Source: Alphaproteobacteria bacterium
GTDB taxonomy: Bacteria; Pseudomonadota; Alphaproteobacteria; Sphingomonadales; Emcibacteraceae
Direction of reading: 5' to 3'
Length of the DNA: 7,601 nucleotides
NCBI GenBank assembly: GCA_013152615.1
Contig: JAADGA010000062.1
Span: 1 to 7,601 of the forward strand
Below the pieces are notes generated by a model. It did no database searches. It worked only from the letters and a program-made list of their open reading frames with translations, and was not told the origin of the DNA. Below, piece by piece: positions 1 through 7,275 of this stretch. Both the position numbers and the translations under genes were made by a program. Position 1 is the first letter of the stretch. The number at the start of each line of letters is the position of its first letter.

Positions 1-1
1 A

Positions 2-526
2 CCCTATCATGCCGATGCCGACGGGGTGGCACCGATGGCTCGGCCCGGTGACGGCTACCGGGTGCATACCTCGGGGCTGACGGTGGCCGAAAGCGGCTTC
101 CCGACCCAGAAATCGGTTGAGGTCGATGCCCTGATGAAGCGTCTTCTGGGCAAGGTCGCGTTGAATAATGACGTGGTTGAAAGTTTTGAAAATGTCGACT
201 GCAAGGGGGCGGAAGTAGTGATTGTCGCCCTTGGTGTCGTTGGTCGTGCGGCCAAGAAGGCGGTGAAAGATCTCCGGGCGGAGGGGGTAAAGGCCGGGTT
301 GTTCCGACCGATTACCCTGTGGCCGTTCCCGACGGACAGCTTCCGTAAAATAACCGCAAAAGCCAAACATATTATCGTCGCGGAAATGAATGCCGGACAA
401 TTAATTCTTGAAATATCCGCAATCAAGACCAACAGGCAGACCGTTACCGGATTGAACCGTTATGACGGGGTGCCAATTCTACCGGTACAAATCAGGGAAA
501 AGGTCAAGGAGGTACTCAAGTCATGA
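2..526 (+). CDS. 2-oxoacid:acceptor (ferredoxin) oxidoreductase, alpha subunit, C-terminal part
   Basis: This is the 3' end of a gene that enters from the left edge; the frame is open from base 2, so 174 residues are visible. A GTG at 26 lies in frame, but the protein clearly continues upstream of it. The family oxidatively decarboxylates 2-oxoacids to acyl-CoA and passes electrons to ferredoxin in the cytoplasm. The visible part matches the end of domain I and the transketolase-C-like domain II of KorA/VorA/PorA proteins: a GYRVHTSGLTVAESGFP segment at the start, a LFRPITLWPFP motif near residue 100 of the fragment and VAEMNAGQL near residue 125. The N-terminal TPP-pyrimidine domain is outside the window. 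The stop overlaps the start of the beta subunit (ATGA), so the two are probably translationally coupled. Whether the substrate is 2-oxoglutarate, a branched-chain oxoacid or an aryl-pyruvate cannot be decided, so no symbol is given. Confidence 0.88.
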   Translation, partial: PYHADADGVAPMARPGDGYRVHTSGLTVAESGFPTQKSVEVDALMKRLLGKVALNNDVVESFENVDCKGAEVVIVALGVVGRAAKKAVKDLRAEGVKAGLFRPITLWPFPTDSFRKITAKAKHIIVAEMNAGQLILEISAIKTNRQTVTGLNRYDGVPILPVQIREKVKEVLKS

Positions 527-1419
527 CTGAAATGGTTGCTGTTGACAGCAAGGATGCTGAAAATAAATTTGAGATTCGCGATTATCTGCGGCTCGATCTG
601 TTCCCTCATTTCATGTGTCCGGGCTGTGGCCACGGGATTGCGCTCCGGGCGTTGCTGTGGGCCATCCATGAGCAGGGAATCGACAAGAACAAGCTCGCGG
701 TGGTGTGCGGCATTGGCTGCTCTGGCCGGGTCGGGGCCTATATTGATGCCAATACTTTCCATACCACCCACGGTCGGCCGCTGGCCTATGCCACCGGGCT
801 CAAGATGGCGCGGCCTGATCTGCATGTGGTGGTGATCACCGGTGACGGTGATTGTCTGGCGATTGGCGGCAATCACCTTATTCATGCGGCGCGGCGTAAT
901 CTGGATATCACCTGCCTGATGCTCAATAACGAGATTTACGGCATGACCGGTGGTCAGGGATCGCCGACAACGCCGCGTGACCGTTTCACCACCACCACCC
1001 CGGCGGGTAACCGCGAGCCGGTGTTTGATGCCTGTAAGCTCGCCGAAGCGGCCGGGGCCGGATTCGTTGGCCGGGAAGTGACTATTCATCTGCCGCGGCT
1101 GCGTGACATGATTATCGAAGGACTGGGCTATAAGGGCTTTTCCTTTATCGAAGTGATATCGGATTGTACCGAAGTCAATGGCCGCAAGAATGATCTGGGA
1201 TCATCGCCGGAAATGGTGCTGGCCCAGACCCGGAATATGCGGCCGCCAGAATATAAACATGATTATGAGTATGATAGCAATGTGGTTGAGCATCCCTTCC
1301 GGCCAAACAACATGAATGTCGGGGTTTTCGTTCATTCGAGCAATCCGGAATATGGTCAGGCCTACCGGGATATGAGCGAGCGGTTGCAAGCGCTGAAAAA
1401 AGGAAGTCACACCTCATGA
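523..1419 (+). CDS. 2-oxoacid:acceptor (ferredoxin) oxidoreductase, beta subunit (TPP-binding)
   Basis: This is a complete 298-residue beta subunit, the usual length for the family. It binds thiamine diphosphate and one [4Fe-4S] cluster and forms the catalytic heart with alpha. Visible motifs are CPGCGHG (residues 32-38), GIGCSG (63-68), HGRPLAYATG (83-92), the TPP/Mg motif GDGDCLAIGGNH (107-118) and NNEIYGMTGGQ (135-145), followed by SPTTP. Cys32, Cys35, Cys66 and Cys215 (SDCTEVNG) fall with the spacing known for the four cluster ligands of archaeal 2-oxoacid:ferredoxin oxidoreductases, so a cluster is expected. The ATG at 523 is chosen because it overlaps the alpha stop and has a strong Shine-Dalgarno AAGGAGGT at 506-513. 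An N-terminal extension of about 20 residues precedes the first cluster cysteines. The stop overlaps the gamma start. Family assignment is firm; substrate is unknown. Confidence 0.93.
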   Translation: MTEMVAVDSKDAENKFEIRDYLRLDLFPHFMCPGCGHGIALRALLWAIHEQGIDKNKLAVVCGIGCSGRVGAYIDANTFHTTHGRPLAYATGLKMARPDLHVVVITGDGDCLAIGGNHLIHAARRNLDITCLMLNNEIYGMTGGQGSPTTPRDRFTTTTPAGNREPVFDACKLAEAAGAGFVGREVTIHLPRLRDMIIEGLGYKGFSFIEVISDCTEVNGRKNDLGSSPEMVLAQTRNMRPPEYKHDYEYDSNVVEHPFRPNNMNVGVFVHSSNPEYGQAYRDMSERLQALKKGSHTS

Positions 1420-1958
1420 AAACAATTGAAATGCGCTTCAGTGGTGCCGGGGGACAGGGGTTGCAGCTGTGCGCCAAAATATTTTCAAAAGCCATGACCG
1501 GTGCCGGCTATCATGTCTCAATGTCGCAAAGTTACGAGCCGACATCGCGCGGCGGCCTCAGCCGGGCAGATATTGTCGTGAGCGATACCACGCCGGATTT
1601 CCCGCTGGCAACCAATCTGGACACCCTGCTGATTCTTGATCAGGCGGCGGCGGCGGCATCGACGGGCATTATCCGCGATGACACCCTGGTGATTGTTGAT
1701 CCCCGGCGGACAAAAACCCCGCCTGAGGGAAATTTTAAAGTGATCGAACTGCCGTTGAGCGAAACCGCGATCACGGTTGGTTCCGAACGGGTGACCAATG
1801 TGGTGGCCACCGGGGTTATCGCTGAATTATCCGATAATATCGAGGTAAAAACCATTGAGAATATCCTGCGCTCCATATCGCCAAAGAAATTTCTTGATAT
1901 GAATATGGATGCCCTTCAGGCCGGGGTTGAGCTTGCACGCACGCTCAAAGCCGCCTAA
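1416..1958 (+). CDS. 2-oxoacid:acceptor (ferredoxin) oxidoreductase, gamma subunit
   Basis: This is a complete 180-residue gamma subunit (PFOR catalytic gamma/KE domain). The family signature GAGGQG is at residues 10-15, within a Rossmann-like N-terminus, and the conserved serine/glycine-rich segment SQSYEPTSRGGLSRADIVVSD spans about residues 37-57, corresponding to the SYGPEARGG region of relatives. In this enzyme family the gamma domain takes part in CoA binding and assembly. The start ATG at 1416 overlaps the beta stop (ATGA) and is preceded by AGGAAG at 1401-1406. In many aerobic bacteria the gamma domain is fused to the N-terminus of a long KorA; here it is a separate gene at the end of the set, as in archaeal and anaerobe-type enzymes. 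No ferredoxin-type (delta) subunit is present between here and the visible end of alpha. Confidence 0.92.
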   Translation: MKTIEMRFSGAGGQGLQLCAKIFSKAMTGAGYHVSMSQSYEPTSRGGLSRADIVVSDTTPDFPLATNLDTLLILDQAAAAASTGIIRDDTLVIVDPRRTKTPPEGNFKVIELPLSETAITVGSERVTNVVATGVIAELSDNIEVKTIENILRSISPKKFLDMNMDALQAGVELARTLKAA

Positions 1959-1997
1959 ACTATAAAAGCCTTAAAAATTACAGGGAGAGACTATAGC

Positions 1998-3296
1998 ATG
2001 ACGATGTTTTCGGGAATTAACGGTTTTGAGTTTGCTTCGCGTGACGAGATTGAGAACACGCAGCTCGCGCGGATGAAATGGTCGCTCCGCCATGCCTATG
2101 ACAATGTGCCGTTTTATCGTCAGGCCTTTGATGACAGGGGGGTCCATCCTGATGATCTCCATTCGCTTGCGGATCTGTCAAAATTCCCCTTTACCGTCAA
2201 GAAAGACCTGCGGGACAACTATCCTTTCGGGCTTTTTGCCGTACCGAGAGAGAAACTGTCGCGCATTCATGCCTCAAGCGGCACCACCGGCAAGCCGACG
2301 GTCGTTGGCTATACCGCGCAGGATATTGATGTCTGGGCGGAGGTCGTTGCCCGCTGTATCCGGGTGGCCGGTGGCCATGCCGGTGATCTGGTCCATGTTG
2401 CCTTTGGTTATGGTCTTTTTACTGGTGGACTTGGCGCCCATTACGGCGCTGAACGCTGTGGCTGCACGGTGGTACCGGCATCCGGCGGAGCAACTGAGGC
2501 TCAGATTCAGCTCATTCAGGATTTTAAACCACGCATCATCATGGTAACCCCGTCCTATATGCTGTCGCTGGCCGACAGTTTCGAGCGCAAGGGAATTGAT
2601 CCGCGTTCGACATCGCTTGAAATCGGCATGCATGGCGCGGAACCGTGGACCAATGAAATGCGTAAAGAGATTGAACAGCGTTTCGATATGACAGCGGTTG
2701 ATTTTTATGGCCTGTCCGAGGTGATGGGACCGGGGGTCGGCTCGGAATTTGCCGAAACCCAGGACGGTCTGACCATTTGGGAGGATCTGTTCTATCCGGA
2801 AGTTATCGACCCTGAAACGGGCGAGGTCCTGCCGGACGGCGAAGAGGGCGAGCTGGTTTTTACTTCACTATGCAAGGAAGCTTTTCCGATTGTTCGCTAC
2901 CGCACCCGTGACCTGACCAGATTACTGCCGGGATCAATGAGCAAAATGCGCCGTATCGCCCGGATTTATGGCCGTTCAGACGATATGATGATCATTCGCG
3001 GCGTCAATGTCTTTCCGACCCAGATTGAGGAAATCATCTGCCGCGAGCCCCGGCTGACCCCGCATTATTTCTGTGAAATCCGGCGGCCAAAGGCGATGGA
3101 TGAACTGACCGTGGTGGCCGAAGCCAAGGTGGATTTTTCCGATGATGACAGCAGACTGCATCTGGCGGCGGAGCTGAAAAAACATATCAAAAACCTGTGC
3201 GGGGTGACGACCAAGGTCGATATCCGTGAACCGGGCGGCATTCCGCGCTCCGTCGGCAAGGCCAAACGGGTATTTGATTACCGCAATCTGAAATAA
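1998..3296 (+). CDS. paaK: phenylacetate-CoA ligase family protein (PaaK-type)
   Basis: This 432-residue protein is the normal length for PaaK. It belongs to the adenylate-forming superfamily and activates phenylacetate (or another aryl acid) with ATP and CoA to the aryl-acyl-CoA, AMP and PPi. The P-loop-like SSGTTGKP is at residues 93-100. MHGAEPW (211-217) and the aryl/adenylate motif YGLSEVMGPGV (237-247) follow, then RYRTRDL (300-306) and GRSDDMMIIRGVNVFP (325-340), which leads into the mobile C-terminal domain. PRSVGKAKRV near the end carries the probable catalytic lysine (Lys421). The ATG at 1998 has GGGAGAG at 1983-1989; a second ATG two codons later is possible. It lies 39 bases after the gamma subunit gene with no terminator between, so it is probably in the same transcript. 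Family is secure; substrate could be phenylacetate, indoleacetate or a relative, so the symbol is a family-level label. Confidence 0.93.
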   Translation: MTMFSGINGFEFASRDEIENTQLARMKWSLRHAYDNVPFYRQAFDDRGVHPDDLHSLADLSKFPFTVKKDLRDNYPFGLFAVPREKLSRIHASSGTTGKPTVVGYTAQDIDVWAEVVARCIRVAGGHAGDLVHVAFGYGLFTGGLGAHYGAERCGCTVVPASGGATEAQIQLIQDFKPRIIMVTPSYMLSLADSFERKGIDPRSTSLEIGMHGAEPWTNEMRKEIEQRFDMTAVDFYGLSEVMGPGVGSEFAETQDGLTIWEDLFYPEVIDPETGEVLPDGEEGELVFTSLCKEAFPIVRYRTRDLTRLLPGSMSKMRRIARIYGRSDDMMIIRGVNVFPTQIEEIICREPRLTPHYFCEIRRPKAMDELTVVAEAKVDFSDDDSRLHLAAELKKHIKNLCGVTTKVDIREPGGIPRSVGKAKRVFDYRNLK

Positions 3297-3310
3297 TTTC
3301 CTGATCACGA

Positions 3311-3366
3311 TCCGGTTTAACCGGAAGCCTGACCATTTTAACCGGAAGTCTGACCATGGTCCGGTT
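3311..3366. repeat. cluster of AACCGGA heptamers with a 21-base tandem repeat
   Basis: Two adjacent copies of a 21-base unit (3316-3336 and 3337-3357) differ at one base. Each contains AACCGGA (3319-3325 and 3340-3346). The reverse complement TCCGGTT occurs at 3311-3317 and 3360-3366, so four heptamers lie in the order minus, plus, plus, minus. The first pair forms a perfect palindrome TCCGGTTTAACCGGA at 3311-3325; the last pair can form a 7-bp stem with a 13-base loop. GACCATGGTC at 3352-3361 is a further palindrome. The arrangement could be a protein-binding operator, an mRNA structure that ends the paaK transcript, or a remnant of a small repeat; nothing in the sequence decides between these. 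Confidence 0.6.
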
Positions 3367-3512
3367 GGTGACAGCGCAGGTGAGGCTGCTGTCCCGCTGA
3401 ACCCGTTTCCGCATCCATAGGGCGCTGTCATATCCGCTTGGGGATCGTTCGTCATAACACGGGTCATCGCTGAAAAGGGTTGCCGCCTTGGGGGGATGAC
3501 GGTAGGGTGGCC

Positions 3513-3550
3513 TGGCTATAATTTCTGGCTGTAATTTCTGGCGGTAAAAG
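3513..3550 (+). repeat. 13-base tandem repeat directly upstream of dnaE
   Basis: TGGCTATAATTTC (3513-3525) is followed at once by TGGCTGTAATTTC (3526-3538), differing at one base, and by a decayed third start TGGCGGTAAAAG (3539-3550) that abuts the dnaE ATG. The repeat occupies the place where the promoter and ribosome-binding site would be expected. Confidence 0.65.
3517..3522 (+). promoter_or_regulatory. possible -10 box of a dnaE promoter
   Basis: TATAAT matches the sigma-70 -10 consensus exactly and lies 28 bases before the dnaE start, which would give a short leader. No good -35 box sits 16-18 bases upstream; TTGGGG at 3488-3493 is 23 bases away. The box lies within the first unit of the 13-base repeat. 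The second unit carries TGTAAT at 3530-3535. This is a weak call that rests on one hexamer. Confidence 0.25.
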
Positions 3551-6500
3551 ATGACGACCTCGCGCTTTATCCATTTGCACCTTCATTCGGCTTATTCGCT
3601 GTTGGAGGGTGCTATCCATATCAAGAATCTGGGCGATCTGTGCCGGACGCATGATATGCCGGCGGTGGCGATCACTGACAGCAATAACATGTTCGGCATG
3701 CTGGAGGCGTCGCTCGCGCTGCCAAAATCCGGTATCCAGCCGATCATCGGCTGCCGCCTTGCGATCCGTCATGATGAGGAGGCGCGGGCGCTAAAGGCCC
3801 CGGACCCGGGCTGGCTGGTCTGTCTGGTGCAGACCCTGGATGGCTATCAGAATTTAATGAAACTGGTGTCAAAAGCCCATCTCGACAGCGAGCCGAGTGA
3901 GGGACCACAGATCAGCCTCGATGATTTTAACGGCCTGACTGACGGCATAATCTGCCTGACCGGCGGCCCCGAAGGTCCGGTGGGTAAATATCTCCAGAGC
4001 GGTGGCAGTGCCGCCCGTGCCCACGCCGAAGCGACCCTGACACACCTGACAAGGTTATTTCCGGGCAGGCTTTACATCGAATTGCAGCGTCACGGCATGG
4101 CGGCAGAAAAGAATACCGAAACCGCCTTTCTTGATCTCGCCTATGGTCATGATATTCCGCTGGTTGCCACCAATCAGGTGTTTTTTGCCACCCGGGAAAT
4201 CTATCAGGCCCATGACGCCCTGCTGTGTATCGCGGGCGGCAATTATGTCGAGCAGAGCGCACGGCGCAAAGTGACCCCGGAACATTATTTCAAATCCGCG
4301 GCGGAAATGACTGAATTGTTTTCCGACCTGCCCGAGGCCATTAATAACACCGTGGTGATCGCGCAGCGCTGTGCCTTTAAAGTGCCGGTGATCGCCCCGA
4401 TCCTGCCGCGGTATAACAGCACGGAAAGCGAAGATGCCGTGCTGGCGCGGATGGCGCGTCAGGGGCTGGAGAAGCGGCTGGCCGATCATGTTTATAACGG
4501 CGAAGGGGATGAACAGCAGCAGAAAATCCTCGCCGAACCCTATCGTGACCGGCTTGATTTTGAGCTTGGGGTGATTACCGATATGGGCTTCCCGGGCTAT
4601 TTCCTGATTGTGGCGGATTTTATCCAGTGGTCGAAGGCGGAAAATATTCCGGTGGGGCCGGGGCGTGGTTCCGGTGCCGGCTCAGTGGTTGCGTGGGCGT
4701 TGCGGATTACCGATCTTGATCCGCTCAGATTCGGGCTGTTGTTTGAACGCTTCCTCAATCCCGAACGGGTGTCAATGCCCGACTTCGATATTGATTTCTG
4801 TCAGGACAAGCGCGACCGGGTGATTAAATATGTCCAGCAGAAATACGGTGCGTCCCATGTCGCCCAGATCATCACCTTTGGCAAGCTGCAGGCGAGGGCG
4901 GTGATCCGCGATGTTGGCCGGGTGTTGCAGATGCCCTATGGTCAGGTCGACCGGCTGTCAAAATTAATTCCGGCTAATCCGGCCAATCCGCCAACTCTGG
5001 CCGAGGCGTTGGCGAGCGAACCCAAGCTTCGGTTTGAACGTGACAATGATCCGGCAACCGCCCGCCTGATTGAGATGGCGCTGCAGTTGGAGGGGTTGTA
5101 TCGTCATGCCTCGACCCATGCCGCCGGGGTGGTGATCGGCGACCGGCCGCTGGATCAACTGGTGCCGCTGTATCGTGACCCGCGTTCCGACATGCCGGTG
5201 ACCCAGTTCAACATGAAATTTGTCGAAAAAACCGGACTGGTCAAATTTGACTTTCTGGGGCTAAAGACCCTGACGGTGCTGGCGAAGGCGGTTGATTATA
5301 TTGCCCGGCGGGGGATTACGGTCGCCCTCGAACATATCCCGCTTGACGATACCCCGAGCTATGACCTGTTCAGCAGCGGTAAAACCATCGGCGTCTTTCA
5401 GATGGAAAGCAGCGGTATGCAGAATGTCCTTGCCCAGATCAAACCGGATGTGTTCGAGGATATCATTGCCGTGGTCGCACTGTACCGTCCGGGGCCGATG
5501 GATAATATCCCGCGCTATATCGCCTGCAAGCATGGTCAGGAGGACCCGGATTACCTCCATCCGCTGCTGGAGGGCATACTGACCGAAACTTACGGCGTGA
5601 TCATCTATCAGGAACAGGTGATGCAGATTGCCCAGATTCTGGCGGATTATACCCTTGGCGAGGCCGACCTGCTGCGCCGCGCCATGGGCAAGAAAATTGC
5701 TGCGGAAATGGACGCCCAGCGCAGCCGCTTTCAGGAAGGCGCGGATAAAAAGGGGGTGGACCCCGAACAGGCGGCACGTATTTTTGATCAGGTGGCGAAA
5801 TTCGCCGGTTACGGCTTTAACAAAAGTCATGCCGCAGCCTATGCGCTGGTGTCCTATCATACCGCGTGGCTGAAAGCCAATTACCCGGTGGAGTTTATGG
5901 CGGCGGTGATGTCGCTCGACCTCAACAATACTGACAAACTCGCTATTTTCAAGCAGGAAGTGGTCCGTATGGGGATTGAAATTCTTTCCCCTGACATCAA
6001 TAAATCAGGGGTGGAATTTTCGGTTGAAGTAATCGCGGACCGACAGGATAGTGACCGGATTGGCGGTGCCTGTTCCGACGGTGTTGTGCGCGGGGTCCGT
6101 TACGGTCTCGCCGCACTGAAAAATGTCGGAGCCCACGCGATGGCGGCGCTGGTGGCCGAACGGGAGGATAATGGGCCGTTTCGCGATATCGCCGATTTCT
6201 GCCACCGGCTTGATGCCAAGCATGTCAACAAGCGCGCGCTGGAAAGCATGGCCCGGGCCGGGGCCTTTGACAGTATTCATCCCAACCGGGCCGAGATGCT
6301 CGGCGCGGTCGAGATGATGCTGGGGGTCGCGAACGCCGCCTGTGCCGAGCGTATCAGCCATCAGGTCAGCCTGTTTGGCGACGAACTTGACCGGCAGGCG
6401 ATTACCCTGACCACAAAGGATGACTGGCAATTGATTGACCGGCTGAACTGTGAAAAAGAGGCGATCGGCTTTTATCTGTCGGCCCACCCGCTGGATGCTT

Positions 6501-7060
6501 ACAAGCAGGTGCTGGAGCGGCAGAAAATTCTGCCGTCATCCGAACTTCTGCGGCGGGCGGAACGGGGCGGTGTGGTCCGGCTTGCCGGGACTATTCAGAA
6601 TATCCGCATGATGAAAAACAAACGGGGCAAAAAATTTGCTTTTATCAGTCTGTCCGATGCTCACGGCAATTTTGAAGTGATGGCTTTCTCCGAGCTTCTC
6701 GACGACGCGGAAGAGATATTACTGCCCGGGCGCTCGGTCGTGGTGACGGCGGACATCAGCATCCATCCCGAACGCGGCCTGCGCATCACCGCCAAAAGCT
6801 TTGCCGATATTGCGACCGTCGCGGTCAACAGCGCAAAAGGGCTGGAAATTTACCTGAATGACGCGAAGTCTGTCGCCGCGATCCATGATGTATTGAAAAG
6901 GCACCGGGGCGGTCGGGGTTTTGTCACCTTCAAGCTCAATATTCACGATGAAGACGACTATGACGTCGATATAGAATTAAGTGATAAATACAAAATTTCT
7001 CCCGAAATAAGGCAGATGATTCTTGATTTACAGGGGGTTTCGGATGTCCGGGAGATATAG
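3551..7060 (+). CDS. dnaE: DNA polymerase III alpha subunit (replicative, DnaE1 type)
   Basis: This is the catalytic subunit of the replicative polymerase, 1169 residues against about 1160 in E. coli. Domains run in order: PHP (from HLHLHSAYSLLEG, residues 8-20, to about 285), then the palm, thumb and fingers of a C-family polymerase, a helix-hairpin-helix region near 846-870 (YGLAALKNVG), an OB fold near 1007-1085, and a C-terminal tau-binding region. The nucleotide-binding GPGRGSGAGS is at 369-378. The catalytic aspartates are Asp411 and Asp413 in PDFDIDF and Asp567 in KFDFLGL, matching E. coli 401, 403 and 555. YRPGPM (645-650), YQEQ (686-689) and GYGFNKSH (753-760) are intact. QVSLF at 938-942 fits the internal beta-clamp binding motif. 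An in-frame TAA at 3545-3547 leaves ATG 3551 as the only start that keeps the PHP motif; its Shine-Dalgarno is poor. The PHP metal ligands are largely replaced (see findings), so proofreading should depend on a separate DnaQ. Confidence 0.98.
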   Translation: MTTSRFIHLHLHSAYSLLEGAIHIKNLGDLCRTHDMPAVAITDSNNMFGMLEASLALPKSGIQPIIGCRLAIRHDEEARALKAPDPGWLVCLVQTLDGYQNLMKLVSKAHLDSEPSEGPQISLDDFNGLTDGIICLTGGPEGPVGKYLQSGGSAARAHAEATLTHLTRLFPGRLYIELQRHGMAAEKNTETAFLDLAYGHDIPLVATNQVFFATREIYQAHDALLCIAGGNYVEQSARRKVTPEHYFKSAAEMTELFSDLPEAINNTVVIAQRCAFKVPVIAPILPRYNSTESEDAVLARMARQGLEKRLADHVYNGEGDEQQQKILAEPYRDRLDFELGVITDMGFPGYFLIVADFIQWSKAENIPVGPGRGSGAGSVVAWALRITDLDPLRFGLLFERFLNPERVSMPDFDIDFCQDKRDRVIKYVQQKYGASHVAQIITFGKLQARAVIRDVGRVLQMPYGQVDRLSKLIPANPANPPTLAEALASEPKLRFERDNDPATARLIEMALQLEGLYRHASTHAAGVVIGDRPLDQLVPLYRDPRSDMPVTQFNMKFVEKTGLVKFDFLGLKTLTVLAKAVDYIARRGITVALEHIPLDDTPSYDLFSSGKTIGVFQMESSGMQNVLAQIKPDVFEDIIAVVALYRPGPMDNIPRYIACKHGQEDPDYLHPLLEGILTETYGVIIYQEQVMQIAQILADYTLGEADLLRRAMGKKIAAEMDAQRSRFQEGADKKGVDPEQAARIFDQVAKFAGYGFNKSHAAAYALVSYHTAWLKANYPVEFMAAVMSLDLNNTDKLAIFKQEVVRMGIEILSPDINKSGVEFSVEVIADRQDSDRIGGACSDGVVRGVRYGLAALKNVGAHAMAALVAEREDNGPFRDIADFCHRLDAKHVNKRALESMARAGAFDSIHPNRAEMLGAVEMMLGVANAACAERISHQVSLFGDELDRQAITLTTKDDWQLIDRLNCEKEAIGFYLSAHPLDAYKQVLERQKILPSSELLRRAERGGVVRLAGTIQNIRMMKNKRGKKFAFISLSDAHGNFEVMAFSELLDDAEEILLPGRSVVVTADISIHPERGLRITAKSFADIATVAVNSAKGLEIYLNDAKSVAAIHDVLKRHRGGRGFVTFKLNIHDEDDYDVDIELSDKYKISPEIRQMILDLQGVSDVREI

Positions 7061-7114
7061 CGGGGAAATGGATATTGGCCACTACCGCTACTCTCTCCCA
7101 ATAATACTCAGTCC

Positions 7115-7139
7115 CCTCAGGCCATAAAATGGCCTGAGG
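7115..7139. repeat. perfect 10-bp inverted repeat (hairpin)
   Basis: CCTCAGGCCA (7115-7124) and TGGCCTGAGG (7130-7139) pair perfectly around a five-base TAAAA loop. It lies 55 bases after the dnaE stop. Neither strand has a T-run after the stem, so it is not a classical intrinsic terminator. It may stabilise the 3' end of the dnaE mRNA or be part of a dispersed palindromic element. Confidence 0.75.
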
Positions 7140-7193
7140 CAAGGCCGACTGGCCGCCCGGAGCTTTAGCGCAGGCGGGGGAGCGAGGCGACGA

Positions 7194-7210
7194 GTGGGGG
7201 GAACCCCCAC
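7194..7210. repeat. GTGGGGG / CCCCCAC hairpin
   Basis: A 7-bp perfect stem (7194-7200 with 7204-7210) closes a three-base GAA loop, followed on the plus strand by CCCTTAAAAA. Read on the minus strand, AAGGGGTGGGGGTTCCCCCCAC carries the same structure. No T-run follows on the plus strand. It lies at the right boundary of the GC-rich block and may be one end of a repeated intergenic element. Confidence 0.6.
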
Positions 7211-7275
7211 CCCTTAAAAAGAATCCGGCATCTGCCACCGCAATACCGGCTTTGATCATTGCCGGATATTTAGTC

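Larger units (their letters stand above)
3297..3550. other. intergenic region between paaK and dnaE
   Basis: No convincing gene is seen in these 254 bases on either strand; open frames that cross it on the minus strand are shadows of paaK. It contains the heptamer cluster at 3311-3366, a 6-bp inverted repeat (GACAGC at 3370-3375 with GCTGTC at 3388-3393) and the 13-base tandem repeat before dnaE. No hairpin followed by a T-run is visible, so the end of the upstream operon has no obvious intrinsic terminator on the plus strand. Confidence 0.6.

Noticed and set aside
460..1089. Long minus-strand open frame (209 codons) antisense to the beta subunit
   Set aside because: It lies opposite a gene with clear family motifs, and its translation has no recognisable domain; such frames are common shadows in GC-rich DNA.
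3311..3366. Possible CRISPR or intrinsic terminator
   Set aside because: There are only two adjacent repeat units with no spacers, and no T-run follows any of the stems.
2976..3467. Minus-strand open frame across the paaK end and intergenic region
   Set aside because: Mostly a shadow of paaK; the remainder merely translates the 21-base repeat.
5261..5860. Long minus-strand open frame (199 codons) within dnaE
   Set aside because: It is antisense to the conserved polymerase fingers, has no motifs and no ribosome-binding context.
6040..6090. Apparent small insertion in dnaE (residues about 830-846) before the helix-hairpin-helix region
   Set aside because: The frame and flanking motifs are intact, and this loop varies in length among DnaE proteins, so it needs no intein or other special explanation.
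6936..7259. Minus-strand open frame of 107 codons across the dnaE end and the intergenic region
   Set aside because: It overlaps dnaE and otherwise translates the palindromic block; the glycine-, serine- and proline-rich product looks like translated repeat DNA.
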